This document shows positions 7,195 to 16,117 of a stretch of DNA of 41,765 bases, piece by piece. Origin of the DNA: Streptomyces noursei (GTDB lineage Bacteria > Actinomycetota > Actinomycetes > Streptomycetales > Streptomycetaceae); contig NZ_LWBU01000260.1 of the NCBI RefSeq assembly GCF_001646665.1, forward strand, positions 1-41,765. The letters are read 5' to 3'. Every line of letters begins with the position of its first letter. The stretch's first letter is position 1. The position numbers were made by a program, and so were the translations under genes. The notes under the pieces are model-generated. The model had not been told where the DNA came from and searched no databases. It saw only the letters and a program-made list of their open reading frames with translations.

Positions 7195-8792
7195 CCCGCC
7201 GCCGGACCGCCCGGGCCCTGGTCACCCTGCTGGCGGGCACGGCCCTGGCGCTGCTGCCCGCGCAGGCGGCGCAGGCCCACCCGCTGGGGAACTTCACCGT
7301 CAGCCAGTACGACGGCCTCCTCGTCGCCCCGGGGAAGCTCACCGTGGACCACGTGGAGGACCTCGCCGAGATCCCCGCCTCGCAGGAACGCGGGCGCATC
7401 GACGCCGACGGCGACGACCGGCTCTCCCCCGCCGAGCTGTCGGCGTGGGCGGCGGGCCGCTGCGACACGGCGGCGCAGGACGCGCGGCTCGTCGTCGGCG
7501 GCGGTGACGCGCGTGCGCTGTCGGCCGCCGGCGCGGAGGCCGAAGTGCGCCCGGGCCAGGCGGGGCTGGAGACCCTGCGGGTGACGTGCGTGCTGACGGC
7601 GCCGCTGCCGCGCGCGGACGAGACGCGCCTGGGCTACGCGCCGGCGGCGGTGGCGGCCGGCCCGGGCTGGCGCGAGATCACCGTGCGGGGCGACCGGATG
7701 ACACCGGCCGGTGCGGGCGTGCCGGCCGAGTCGGTGTCCCGGCGGCTCACCGCCTACCCCGACGACCTGCTCTCCTCGCCGCCCGACTCCCGGTCGGCCG
7801 CCTTCACCGTGCGGGCCGGCGGTCCGGCCGCGGCCGCCGGGCCGGACGAGGAGGCGGGGTCCCCGGTGTCGGGCGTGCTGCCCAGGGGCGCGGACCGCTG
7901 GGCGCAGGCGCTCACCGGGCTGGTGGCCCGGCACGAACTGACCGCCGGGTTCGCGCTGCTGGCGCTCGGTGCGTCGGTGCTGCTGGGCGCCATGCACGCG
8001 CTGGCCCCGGGGCACGGCAAGACGATGATGGCCGCCGCCGCGGCGGCGGGGGGCCACCGTTCCCTGCGGGACATGCTGACGCTCGGGGCTTCCGTGACCC
8101 TCACCCACACCCTGGGCGTCTTCGCCCTGGGTGCGCTGATCACGGCCGGGTCCGCCGCTGCGCCCACGGTGGTGTCCTGGCTGGGCATCGCCAGCGGCAC
8201 GCTGGTCGCCGTGGCGGGCGGTCTGCTGCTGCGACGGGCCTGGCGCCGGCGCCACCACGCCCACGGGCACACGCACGGCCACGCGCATGGACACGGGCAC
8301 GGGCACGACGGGCAGGGGCAGGAACACTCCCACGAGCACGCGCACGAACACGCGCACGCGCAGGGCCACGGTCACGGTCCCGGCGGACACGACCACGGCC
8401 ACCATCACGGTCACCCGCACCCCCACCCGCACGGGCACAGCCACACCCCTCCCGCTCCCGGCCTGCGCGGGGTGATCCTCATGGGTCTGGCCGGCGGCCT
8501 GGTCCCCAGCCCGTCCGCCGTCGTCGTGCTGATCGGGGCGGCCGCCCTCGGCCAGGCGTGGTTCGGCCTCCTGCTGGTCCTGGCGTACGGCGCCGGGGTC
8601 GCGCTCACCCTCGCGGGCGCCGGGTTCGCCGTGGTGCGGCTGCGGGAGACCACCAGGCGGCGGCTGGTGCGCCGGCCGCGCGGCCGGCTCGTGGCCCTGG
8701 CCAACCGGATGGCGCCGCTCGGCACGGCCACCGTCGTCCTGGTGCTCGGCTGCGGACTGGTCCTCAGAGGGGCGGCGACGGCTCTGGCCTGA
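7191..8792 (+). CDS. NicO/RcnA-type nickel-cobalt permease with extracellular domain and His-rich loop
   Basis: The protein has 533 residues. A signal peptide (1-29, ending AQA) is followed by HPLGNFTVSQYDGL and an exported domain of about 200 residues. That domain holds a canonical EF-hand-like loop at residues 71-82 (DADGDDRLSPAE). The permease region has the NicO-family motif HALAPGHGK near residue 270, then several helices. A cytoplasmic-type loop (residues 355-418) contains about 29 histidines. The C-terminal helices include GLAGGLVPSPSAVVVLIGAA. The family moves Ni2+ or Co2+, often as an exporter; the fused domain hints at an extracytoplasmic metal-sensing or partner-binding role. ATG 7191 was chosen for the ATGA overlap with the TPR gene and the clean signal peptide. 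The gene's end overlaps the convergent phosphatase gene by 29 bp. Confidence 0.85.
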   Translation: MTRRRTARALVTLLAGTALALLPAQAAQAHPLGNFTVSQYDGLLVAPGKLTVDHVEDLAEIPASQERGRIDADGDDRLSPAELSAWAAGRCDTAAQDARLVVGGGDARALSAAGAEAEVRPGQAGLETLRVTCVLTAPLPRADETRLGYAPAAVAAGPGWREITVRGDRMTPAGAGVPAESVSRRLTAYPDDLLSSPPDSRSAAFTVRAGGPAAAAGPDEEAGSPVSGVLPRGADRWAQALTGLVARHELTAGFALLALGASVLLGAMHALAPGHGKTMMAAAAAAGGHRSLRDMLTLGASVTLTHTLGVFALGALITAGSAAAPTVVSWLGIASGTLVAVAGGLLLRRAWRRRHHAHGHTHGHAHGHGHGHDGQGQEHSHEHAHEHAHAQGHGHGPGGHDHGHHHGHPHPHPHGHSHTPPAPGLRGVILMGLAGGLVPSPSAVVVLIGAAALGQAWFGLLLVLAYGAGVALTLAGAGFAVVRLRETTRRRLVRRPRGRLVALANRMAPLGTATVVLVLGCGLVLRGAATALA

Positions 8793-11229
8793 CGGGCGGC
8801 AGCGCCTGCTCGGTCCAGATGGTCTTGCCCTCACGGGTGTACCGGGTCCCCCACCGCTCGGTGAGCTGGGCCACCAGGAACAGTCCCCGGCCGCCCTCGT
8901 CGGTGCTGCGCGCCCGGCGCAGGTGCGGGGAGGTGCTGCTGCCGTCGGACACCTCGCAGATGAGGTGGCGGTCGCGGATGAGCCGCAGGGTGATGGGGCC
9001 GCCGCCGTACCGGTAGGCGTTGGTGACCAGTTCGCTGACGATCAGTTCGGTGGTGAAGTGCATGTCCTCCAGGCCCCACTCGGTGAGCCGGGCCTCCGTC
9101 AGGGTCCTGGCGCGGGCGGCGGCGGTCGCCTCCGCCGGCAGTTCCCAGGTGGCCACCTTCTCCTCGGCCAGGACCCGGGTGCGGGCGACGAGCAGGGCGA
9201 CGTCGTCGGTGGGGTGGTCGTACAGCAGTGCCTCGCGCACCGCGGTGCAGGTGTCCTCCAGGGCGCGGGCCGGGCCGGTGAGCGCGGCGCACAGGTCGGC
9301 CACGCGCTCGTCGACGTCGCGCTCGTCGGTGCCCCGGTCGCCGGCCTGGACGAGGCCGTCGGTGTAGAGGGCGAGGAGGCTGCCTTCGGCGAGGCTCAGC
9401 TCGGCGGACTCGTACGGCAGCCCGCCGAGGCCCAGGGGCGGGCCGGCGGGCAGGTCGAGGAGGCTCGCACGCCCGTCGGGGGTGACGACCGCGGGCGGCG
9501 GGTGGCCGGCACGGGCGAGGGCGCAGTTCCGGGAGACCGGGTCGTACACGGCGTACAGGCAGGTGGCACCGACGACCTGACGGGAGAGGTCGTCGGTCGG
9601 CTCCTGTTCGGCGGCCAGCCGGTCCACGAGGTCGTCGAGGTGGGAGAGCACCTCGTCGGGGGTGAGGTCGAGGTTGGCGAGGGTGTGGACGGCGGCCCGC
9701 AGCCGGCCCATGGTGGCCGCGGCGTGGATGCCGTGCCCGACCACGTCGCCGACGACGAGGGCGACCCGGAGCCCGGAGAGCGGGATGATGTCGAACCAGT
9801 CCCCGCCGACGCCGGCCGTGGCGTCGGCGGGCAGATAGAGGTGGGCGACGTCGACCGCCGGGTGCCGGGGCACCGTGTGCGGGAGGAGGCTGTGCTGGAG
9901 GGTGAGCGCCGCCTGGTGCTGCTGGGTGTAGCGGCGGGCGTTGTCGATGCAGACGGCGGCGCGGGCGGCGAACTCCTCGGCGAGCGTGACGTCGTCCTCC
10001 TCGAACGGTTCGAGGCGCCGGGACCGCCAGAGGCTGAGCAGGCCGAGCACCAGGCCGCGGGCGACCAGCGGCACGGCCAGGTGGGAGTGGGCGCCGGGCC
10101 CGGGGGCGCCCCCCGTCCGCTCCGGCTCCATGGAGGGGGAGGCGGCCGGGCCCTCCGGGCCGGTGTCCAGGACCGGTTTCCGCCCGGCGAGGCAGCGGGC
10201 CTGGACCGTGCCCGGCGGGACGTCCATCGTGCGGCCCACCGGGTGCATGTCGTCCGCCTCGTCCGGCGGTACGGTGCGGACGGCCGCGCGGACGAGCGGT
10301 CCGGTCATGTCCCGGAGGGGTTCCTCGCCGCGGGCCACCGGTTCGAGCAGGTCCACGGCGACCCGGTCGGCGAGGCCCGGGACGGCCACGCCGGCCAGTT
10401 CCCGGGCCGTCTCCGCGACGTCCAGGGTGGTCCCGATGCGGGCGCTGGCCTCGTTGAGCAACGCGAGGCGGCGCCGGGCGAGGTGCCGGTCGGTGACGTC
10501 CTCGATGGTCTGGGTCACGCCGAGGATCCGCCCGGCGGGGTCGTGCAGCCGGAAGGCGGACACCGAGACGACCAGCTCGCGGGCGGGGTCGCGGCGCAGT
10601 ACGCACGGCTGCTCGGCGAAGACGGAGGACCGGCCGGTCTCCAGGACCTCCTTCAGCTGGTCCTCGACGGTGTCGGTGTCGCGCGGGATCAGGAAGTCGC
10701 TGGTGCGCAGCCCGCGGTGCTCCTCGGCCCGCATTCCGCTGAACTTGGCGATCGCCCGGTTGACCCGGAGGATCGTCATGTCCGGCCCGTGCACGGCCAG
10801 GCCGATGGGTGAGCGGCGGAACAGGCCGTCCAGGACGGACCGGTCCGTCTCCCACTGGATCACGTCGTCCGCGGGGGCGCCGACGAGGAACCACTCGCGG
10901 TGGTCGGCGTCCCGGGCGATGGCGCGGACCCGGCACCCCACCTCGACCCGCCGGCCGTCGCGGTGGCGGACGGGTACGACCCCGAACCAGCCCTCGCCGC
11001 GTACGCAGGCGGCCACGGCCTCCATGACGACGCGTTGGTCGCGCGGGTCGACCAGGAAGCCGGCCGCCCTCCGTCCCAGCGCCTCCGCGGCCGGGTAGCC
11101 GAGCAGGGCCTCGGCCCGCCGGCTCCAGCCGACGACGGCGCCGCGGTCGTCCAGCACCGCCGAGGCGGAGCGCCGGACGGCGAACGGGTCTTCGGGACCT
11201 TCGCTGAACGTCGTCACCGGTGTGTCCAT
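8764..11229 (-). CDS. PAS-PAS-GAF-SpoIIE phosphatase fused to an HATPase (anti-sigma kinase-type) domain
   Basis: The protein has 821 residues. Two PAS domains (about 10-125 and 128-245) precede a GAF domain (about 260-430), a PP2C-like SpoIIE phosphatase (about 465-680) and an RsbW/SpoIIAB-like HATPase (about 690-805). Phosphatase metal motifs are GGDWFDII, VGDVVGHG, YTDGL and TDDVALLV. The kinase domain has the N-box SELVTNAYRYGG and the G-box DEGGRGLFLV. Such proteins control sigma factors by partner switching, dephosphorylating anti-anti-sigma proteins in response to a signal on PAS or GAF. ATG 11229 lies two bases after the stop of the upstream paralogue, so the two form an operon. The target sigma factor is not encoded nearby. 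The two proteins share domain order and repeated phrases (RIGTTLD), which indicates duplication. Confidence 0.92.
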   Translation of the reverse strand: MDTPVTTFSEGPEDPFAVRRSASAVLDDRGAVVGWSRRAEALLGYPAAEALGRRAAGFLVDPRDQRVVMEAVAACVRGEGWFGVVPVRHRDGRRVEVGCRVRAIARDADHREWFLVGAPADDVIQWETDRSVLDGLFRRSPIGLAVHGPDMTILRVNRAIAKFSGMRAEEHRGLRTSDFLIPRDTDTVEDQLKEVLETGRSSVFAEQPCVLRRDPARELVVSVSAFRLHDPAGRILGVTQTIEDVTDRHLARRRLALLNEASARIGTTLDVAETARELAGVAVPGLADRVAVDLLEPVARGEEPLRDMTGPLVRAAVRTVPPDEADDMHPVGRTMDVPPGTVQARCLAGRKPVLDTGPEGPAASPSMEPERTGGAPGPGAHSHLAVPLVARGLVLGLLSLWRSRRLEPFEEDDVTLAEEFAARAAVCIDNARRYTQQHQAALTLQHSLLPHTVPRHPAVDVAHLYLPADATAGVGGDWFDIIPLSGLRVALVVGDVVGHGIHAAATMGRLRAAVHTLANLDLTPDEVLSHLDDLVDRLAAEQEPTDDLSRQVVGATCLYAVYDPVSRNCALARAGHPPPAVVTPDGRASLLDLPAGPPLGLGGLPYESAELSLAEGSLLALYTDGLVQAGDRGTDERDVDERVADLCAALTGPARALEDTCTAVREALLYDHPTDDVALLVARTRVLAEEKVATWELPAEATAAARARTLTEARLTEWGLEDMHFTTELIVSELVTNAYRYGGGPITLRLIRDRHLICEVSDGSSTSPHLRRARSTDEGGRGLFLVAQLTERWGTRYTREGKTIWTEQALPPVRPEPSPPL

Positions 11230-11231
11230 CG

Positions 11232-13358
11232 TCACCACTCTTGCACCATACGTTCCGAGATGTGCAGGTGGTCGCGGGCGACGCGGCCCGTCGGCGGATC
11301 GGTGGTGTGACGCGCCCTCGCCAGGAGCACCGCCACGTCGTCCTGTGCCACCGAGGGCAGCATGCGGCCGAGGACGCGGTCGCAGATCTCCTCCAGGGGC
11401 CGGTCGAGGTGGCGCAGCGACCTGGCGAGCTGTTCCATGCCCTGGTCGAGGTCCCGGTCCCGGGCCTCGATCAGGCCGTCGGTGTAGAGCACGAGCAGGC
11501 TGCCGGGGCCCAGGGGGACGCGTTCGGTGCGGAAGTCCCGCACGCCGGTCCCGAGGGGTGTGCCGGGCGGGCCGTCGAGGAAGGCGATGGTGCCGCCGGG
11601 GCCGGCCACGGCGGGCGGCGGGTGGCCGGCCCGGGCGATGACGCACTCCTCGGCGGCCGGGTCGTGGACGGCGTACACGCAGGTGGCCATCTCGTTCTCG
11701 CCGAGGTCGGACACGGCGGCGTCCAGGGAGGCGAGCATGCCCACCGGGGGGACGTCGTGGCGGGCGAGGGTGCGCACGGCCGTACGGAGCTGTCCCATGA
11801 CGGCGGCCGCGTGGATGCCGTGTCCCATGACGTCCCCGATGACGAGGCCGGTCCTGCCGCCGGGCAGGGCGATGGCGTCGAACCAGTCGCCGCCCACCTG
11901 GTGGTCGCTGGTGGGCAGGTAGCGCCCGGCGAGTTCCAGGCCGGGCACGTGCGGGAGGGCGTTGTCGGTGAGGCTGCGCCGGAGGGTGAGGGCGGCGTCC
12001 CGCTGGCCGGTGTACATCAGCGCGTTGTCGATGTTCAGTGCCGCGCGGGCGGCCAGGTCGTCGATGAGGACGCGGTCCTGCTCGTCGAACGGCTCGCGGG
12101 CGCGGGTGCGGGTGACCACCACGGCGCCGAGGACCTTGCCGCGGGCGACCAGCGGGACCAGCCGTGCGGAGCCGAGGCGGTTGAGGTAGCTGCGCAGCCG
12201 TTCCGCGCGCGGGTCGCTGACCAGGGCCGGGATGTCGCTCTGGTGGAGGTCCATCGGGCGTCCCTCGGCGATGACCCGTTCGTAGACCGAGCCGAGCGGG
12301 ATGCGGTAGGTGATGCCGACCGCCAGCGCGTCGGCGGGGGCGGAGGGGTCGTCGAAGGCCATCGCGACCCGCCGGGTCATGCCCTGGGTGGACGCGCCGG
12401 CCTCGTCGGGGTCGAGGACCTCCTCGCGCAGGTGGACGTCGGCGGAGTCGGCCAGCCGGGGCACGAGCAGGTGGACGACCTCCTCGGCGGTCTGCCGCAG
12501 GTCCAGCGTGGTCCCGATCCGGGTGCCGGCCTCCGCCAGGAGGGCGAAGCGGCGGCGTGCCCGCTCGGCCTCGACCTGCGCCCGCTGGCCGTCGGTGATG
12601 TCGATGAGGGAGGCGACCACGCCGAGGCGCCGCCCGGTGCCGTCGAGGAGGGGCGCGTAGGAGCAGGACCAGGTCCGTTCGTGGTCCGGGTCGGCCGGGG
12701 TGCGGCCGGTGCGGCGGACGTCGACCACCGCCTCGCCCCGTTCCAGGACCTCCCGCATCACGGCCTCCAGCGCGGCGGCGTTGATGCCGGGGGCGACCTC
12801 GGTGAGGCGTTTGCCCAGGTGGTCACGGGCGGAGACGCCGTTCATACGGGCGAGTGCCTCGTTGACCCGCAGGAAGCGCAGGTCGGGGCCGAGCAGGGCG
12901 AGGCCGATGGGCGACTGGCTGAACAGCCCTTGCAGGGCCGCCAGCGAGTCGCGCATGTGGAGGACCTCGGAGGTCTCCACGGCGATGGCGAGGATGCCCG
13001 TGCGGCCCCGGCGGTCGGCGGCGGGGCAGATCCACATCTCCATCGTCACGGGATGCCCGTCGCGGTGCAGGACGGGGAGGGTGGCCACCACGGCGTCGCC
13101 CGCCCCGACCCTCCGGGCCAGTTGTTCGGCCAGTTCCCAGTTGGACTCGGGGACGAGGGCGTGCTTCGCGTGCCGGCCCAGGATGTCGGCGGGCCGGTGG
13201 CCGAGGACGTCCTGCGCGGCCAGGGACCACTCGACGACGTTTCCGTCCGCGTCGGTCCGCCACAGGGCGATCGGGAGCAGGTCGCGGAGCACGCCCGCGC
13301 GGCCCACCGCGGTCAGGGGCTGATCCGGTGCGCCACTGGTCGACTCGTGCGTGTCCAA
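11232..13358 (-). CDS. PAS-PAS-GAF-SpoIIE phosphatase without a kinase domain
   Basis: This 708-residue protein has the same order as its downstream paralogue: PAS (about 20-140), PAS (about 142-265), GAF (about 280-450) and SpoIIE phosphatase (about 470-690). It stops without the HATPase domain. Catalytic motifs are intact: GGDWFDAI, IGDVMGHG, LYTDGLIEA and QDDVAVLLA. It presumably dephosphorylates an anti-anti-sigma partner. The predicted start is TTG with a GGTGAGG element about 8 bases upstream; no in-frame ATG lies close by. The first gene of the pair supplies phosphatase only and the second phosphatase plus kinase, so they may set opposing inputs on one switch. That is inference. Confidence 0.9.
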   Translation of the reverse strand: MDTHESTSGAPDQPLTAVGRAGVLRDLLPIALWRTDADGNVVEWSLAAQDVLGHRPADILGRHAKHALVPESNWELAEQLARRVGAGDAVVATLPVLHRDGHPVTMEMWICPAADRRGRTGILAIAVETSEVLHMRDSLAALQGLFSQSPIGLALLGPDLRFLRVNEALARMNGVSARDHLGKRLTEVAPGINAAALEAVMREVLERGEAVVDVRRTGRTPADPDHERTWSCSYAPLLDGTGRRLGVVASLIDITDGQRAQVEAERARRRFALLAEAGTRIGTTLDLRQTAEEVVHLLVPRLADSADVHLREEVLDPDEAGASTQGMTRRVAMAFDDPSAPADALAVGITYRIPLGSVYERVIAEGRPMDLHQSDIPALVSDPRAERLRSYLNRLGSARLVPLVARGKVLGAVVVTRTRAREPFDEQDRVLIDDLAARAALNIDNALMYTGQRDAALTLRRSLTDNALPHVPGLELAGRYLPTSDHQVGGDWFDAIALPGGRTGLVIGDVMGHGIHAAAVMGQLRTAVRTLARHDVPPVGMLASLDAAVSDLGENEMATCVYAVHDPAAEECVIARAGHPPPAVAGPGGTIAFLDGPPGTPLGTGVRDFRTERVPLGPGSLLVLYTDGLIEARDRDLDQGMEQLARSLRHLDRPLEEICDRVLGRMLPSVAQDDVAVLLARARHTTDPPTGRVARDHLHISERMVQEW

Positions 13359-13447
13359 CGCGATGACCTCACCACCGGGGTGCGACGCCGGTTCATGGGT
13401 TCATGTCTCACGGGCTCACATACTGAGAAATCATCTTATACGAGGCG

Positions 13448-14671
13448 TCACTCCTGGCGACTCGTCGCGGGGTGCCGGACGAGGTGCAGCGCGGTGGCCG
13501 CGACGAGCACGGTCACGCAGGCCGTGAACGTCAGCCCGGCGCGCTCCAGGCCCACCCACATCGTCAGCGCGCCGACGCCGACGACCGGCAGCGAGATGCC
13601 GGTGTAGGCGACGACGAAGAACGACGAGATGGTGGCCGCACGGTGCGCGGGGGGCGCCGCGTTCCCGACGGCGGTCAGGGCGGCGCGGAAGGCGAGGCCC
13701 TGGCCGAGCCCGCCGCAGACCGCCCCGGCCACCATCAGCGCCAGGGACTCGGCCCACAGCGACGCGCCGACGAGCAGGAGGCCGCCCACCAGCACCAGGC
13801 ACCCCAGGGGCAGGGCGGTGCGCACCGGCACCCGGCCGGTGAGCGCCTGGCCCACGGTGGAGGAGAGGAACACCGAGAAGACCACCAGCCCGGAGACGGC
13901 CAGGTTGCCGATGCCGAGGGCGTGGGAGACGAAGCTCGGCGCGACGGCGGTGAACAGGCCGAGGAGCGAGAACCCGGCGAACGCGGCGAGGGACGCGGGC
14001 GCGAAGACGCCCCGGACCTGTGCGGGCACGTACAGCCCCTGGGGCCTGGGGCGGGCCTTCGGCCGGGGGTCGGGAACGGTCTCCGGCAGGAGCAGGACGA
14101 TCACGCAGGCCACCGCCACGAGCCCGAGGTGCACCAGGAACGGCAGGGTCAGGGGCAGCGGGGCGTACTCGGCGAGGAACCCGGACAGCAGGGGGCCGCA
14201 GCCGAGGCCGCCCATGTTCGCGGCCGTGGCGGCGAGACCCGCGCGGGACCTGCGCCCGGGCGGTGCCAGCTCCAGCACCGTGACCGTGCCCGCCCCGCTC
14301 AGCAGCCCGGCGGAGAAGCCGGACAGGACGCGGCCGGCGAAGAGGGCGGGCAGGCCTCCCTCGAGCAGGAAGCACACCGCGCTCGCCGCGGCGAATCCCA
14401 GCGCGCACAGCAGGACCGGGCGGCGGCCGGCCACGTCGGAGTGGTTGCCCGCCAGCAGCAGGGTGAGGATCACCCCCACGGCGTACGAGGCGAAGACGAC
14501 CGTCACCATCAGCTCGGAGAAGCCCAGCTCCTGGCGGTACAGGCCGTACAGCGGGGTGGGGAGCGTCGTCCCCGCCATGCCGATGGCGAAGACGGTGGCC
14601 GCCGCCAGGTACCCCGGACGGCGGTCGCGGCGGGGGCGGTCGCCGCGGGGCCGGGGAGAAGTGCGCGTCAT
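13448..14671 (-). CDS. MFS transporter, drug-efflux type
   Basis: The protein has 407 residues with about 12 hydrophobic helices. The loop between helices 2 and 3 has the MFS signature as NHSDVAGRRPVLL, and GRVLSGFSAGLLSGAG fits the later proton-antiporter motif. A basic linker (PRPKARPRPQ) in the middle separates the two halves. The substrate cannot be predicted. ATG 14671 is used; GTG 14680 is also possible, and neither has a clear ribosome site. The gene is divergent from the alpha/beta hydrolase with an 82-nt gap, so the two may share a control region. Confidence 0.88.
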   Translation of the reverse strand: MTRTSPRPRGDRPRRDRRPGYLAAATVFAIGMAGTTLPTPLYGLYRQELGFSELMVTVVFASYAVGVILTLLLAGNHSDVAGRRPVLLCALGFAAASAVCFLLEGGLPALFAGRVLSGFSAGLLSGAGTVTVLELAPPGRRSRAGLAATAANMGGLGCGPLLSGFLAEYAPLPLTLPFLVHLGLVAVACVIVLLLPETVPDPRPKARPRPQGLYVPAQVRGVFAPASLAAFAGFSLLGLFTAVAPSFVSHALGIGNLAVSGLVVFSVFLSSTVGQALTGRVPVRTALPLGCLVLVGGLLLVGASLWAESLALMVAGAVCGGLGQGLAFRAALTAVGNAAPPAHRAATISSFFVVAYTGISLPVVGVGALTMWVGLERAGLTFTACVTVLVAATALHLVRHPATSRQE

Positions 14672-14753
14672 GACGATCACACTAAGGACGAAGGGTGATC
14701 ATTCCGGGAGAACGGGACGCGGGAATCGCCGCACGCTACTCGGAGGGCGGGCA

Positions 14754-15557
14754 GTGGAGGAGCACAGGGCCGCGGAGCGCGTCTTCCGGCACCGCGGGGC
14801 CGAGCTGGTCTACGAGGACCGGGGCCGCGGTCCCCTCGCGGTGTACGCGCACGGCGGATTCGCCGGCCGGGCGGCGGAGGACCGGATGGGCCTGTTCGAC
14901 TGGGATCCGGTGGTACGCGCGGGCCGGCGCCTGATCCGGTACGACGCCCGGGCCCACGGCCGCTCCACCGGCGCGCCGGTGGACGCCGACTACACCTACC
15001 CCGCCCTCGCCGACGACCTGCTCGCCCTCCTCGACCACCTGGACGCGGACGGGCCGGCCGACGCGATGGGCTCCTCGATGGGGTGCGGCACGGTGCTGCA
15101 CGCCGCCGTCCGGGCGCCGGACCGGTTCTCCCGCCTGGTGCTGCTCCTCCCGCCCACCGCCTGGACGACCCGGGAGGCGTACGCCCGGGCCAACCGGCGG
15201 GCGGCGGACACCGTCGAGCGGGAGGGCGCCGCGGCGTGGCTCGCCGCCCGGGCGCGCGGGCCGCGGCCCCCTGCGGCGTCCGGCGTCCCCGACGTCCCGC
15301 CGACCCCCGGCGAGCGGGTCCTGCCGTCCGTGCTGCGCGGTCTGGCCCAGTCCGACCTGCCGACCCCGGAGGAGCTCGCCCGGCTGCGCCTGCCGGCCCT
15401 GGTGCTGGCCTGGGCGGACGACCCCGGTCACCCGCTGTCGACCGCCGGGACGGTGGCGCGGGCGCTGGGGGCGGACCTCCGGGTCGCCCGCAGCCGGGCC
15501 GAGGTGCGGGACTGGGGGCGGATCGTCGCGGACCACCTCACCGGGACGGGCCGCTGA
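14754..15557 (+). CDS. Alpha/beta-fold hydrolase
   Basis: The protein has 267 residues. HGGF near residue 35 fits the oxyanion loop and GSSMGCG (nucleophile elbow GxSxG) lies near residue 105. The cap region is Arg/Ala-rich. The late segment DDPGHPLSTA supplies a possible acid, but I see no His in the usual place close to the C-terminus, where RAEVRDWG stands instead. The catalytic triad is therefore incomplete or unusual, and the substrate is unknown. GTG 14754 is supported by GGAGGG six bases upstream (14742-14747). Confidence 0.82.
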   Translation: MEEHRAAERVFRHRGAELVYEDRGRGPLAVYAHGGFAGRAAEDRMGLFDWDPVVRAGRRLIRYDARAHGRSTGAPVDADYTYPALADDLLALLDHLDADGPADAMGSSMGCGTVLHAAVRAPDRFSRLVLLLPPTAWTTREAYARANRRAADTVEREGAAAWLAARARGPRPPAASGVPDVPPTPGERVLPSVLRGLAQSDLPTPEELARLRLPALVLAWADDPGHPLSTAGTVARALGADLRVARSRAEVRDWGRIVADHLTGTGR

Positions 15558-15711
15558 CCGGGCGTCAGCCGCGGGGCCGAGGTCCGGTTCCGCGCGCCCG
15601 CAGACCCGATGGGCCCAACACCGCGTGCCGGGTGCCGCACCCGCCCCTACGGTCGTAGTCACCCAGCCGGTCCCTTGCCGGGGGCGGGCGCGACCCATCC
15701 AGAGGGACCTG

Positions 15712-16077
15712 ATGCACCGTCACACCAGCAGGACCGGCAGCGGACGCGCCCTCGGCGGGCTCACCGCGGCAGCGCTGTGCGCGTCGGCCGTACTGGCGCT
15801 CCTCGCCCCCACCGCCGCCCAGGCCGCCGGGCCACGCCCGGGCGGGCGGGTGGACTGGGACGCCATCGCGAGGTGCGAGTCCAACGGCCGCTGGCACGCC
15901 AACACCGGCAACGGGCACTACGGGGGCCTGCAGTTCAAGCAGTCCAGCTGGGTGGCGGCGGGCGGGCTGCGGTACGCCCCCCGGGCGGACCTGGCCACCA
16001 GGAGGGAACAGATCGCCACCGCCCGCAGGCTCGCGGCGATGCAGGGCATGGGTGCCTGGGCGTGCGCCCGGCGCTGA
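15712..16077 (+). CDS. Short secreted Rpf-like transglycosylase
   Basis: The protein has 121 residues: a Sec signal peptide (about 1-37, hydrophobic core LTAAALCASAVLALLAPTAAQA) and a single resuscitation-promoting-factor domain. The domain opens with VDWDAIARCESNGRWHANTG, where the Glu after Cys is the catalytic acid, followed by GHYGGLQFKQSSW and a C-terminal AWACARR. The two Cys are positioned for the domain's usual disulfide. Rpf proteins cleave peptidoglycan and help dormant cells or spores resume growth. No LysM or other wall-binding module is present, so this is a minimal form. The ATG has AGAGGGA upstream at good spacing. I found no c-di-AMP (ydaO) riboswitch in the 154 nt upstream. 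Confidence 0.9.
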   Translation: MHRHTSRTGSGRALGGLTAAALCASAVLALLAPTAAQAAGPRPGGRVDWDAIARCESNGRWHANTGNGHYGGLQFKQSSWVAAGGLRYAPRADLATRREQIATARRLAAMQGMGAWACARR

Positions 16078-16117
16078 GAGGCACGGCACCGGAGCGCATC
16101 CGACGGCGGCGTACGGC

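Noticed and set aside
11220..13607. Very long plus-strand open frame opposite the SpoIIE phosphatase genes
   Set aside because: It is antisense to two genes with clear catalytic motifs, has no recognisable domain, and reflects the high GC content.
15558..15711. Possible c-di-AMP (ydaO) riboswitch before the Rpf-like gene
   Set aside because: The region is only 154 nt and I could not find the conserved ydaO core; only GC-rich, weakly paired sequence is present.
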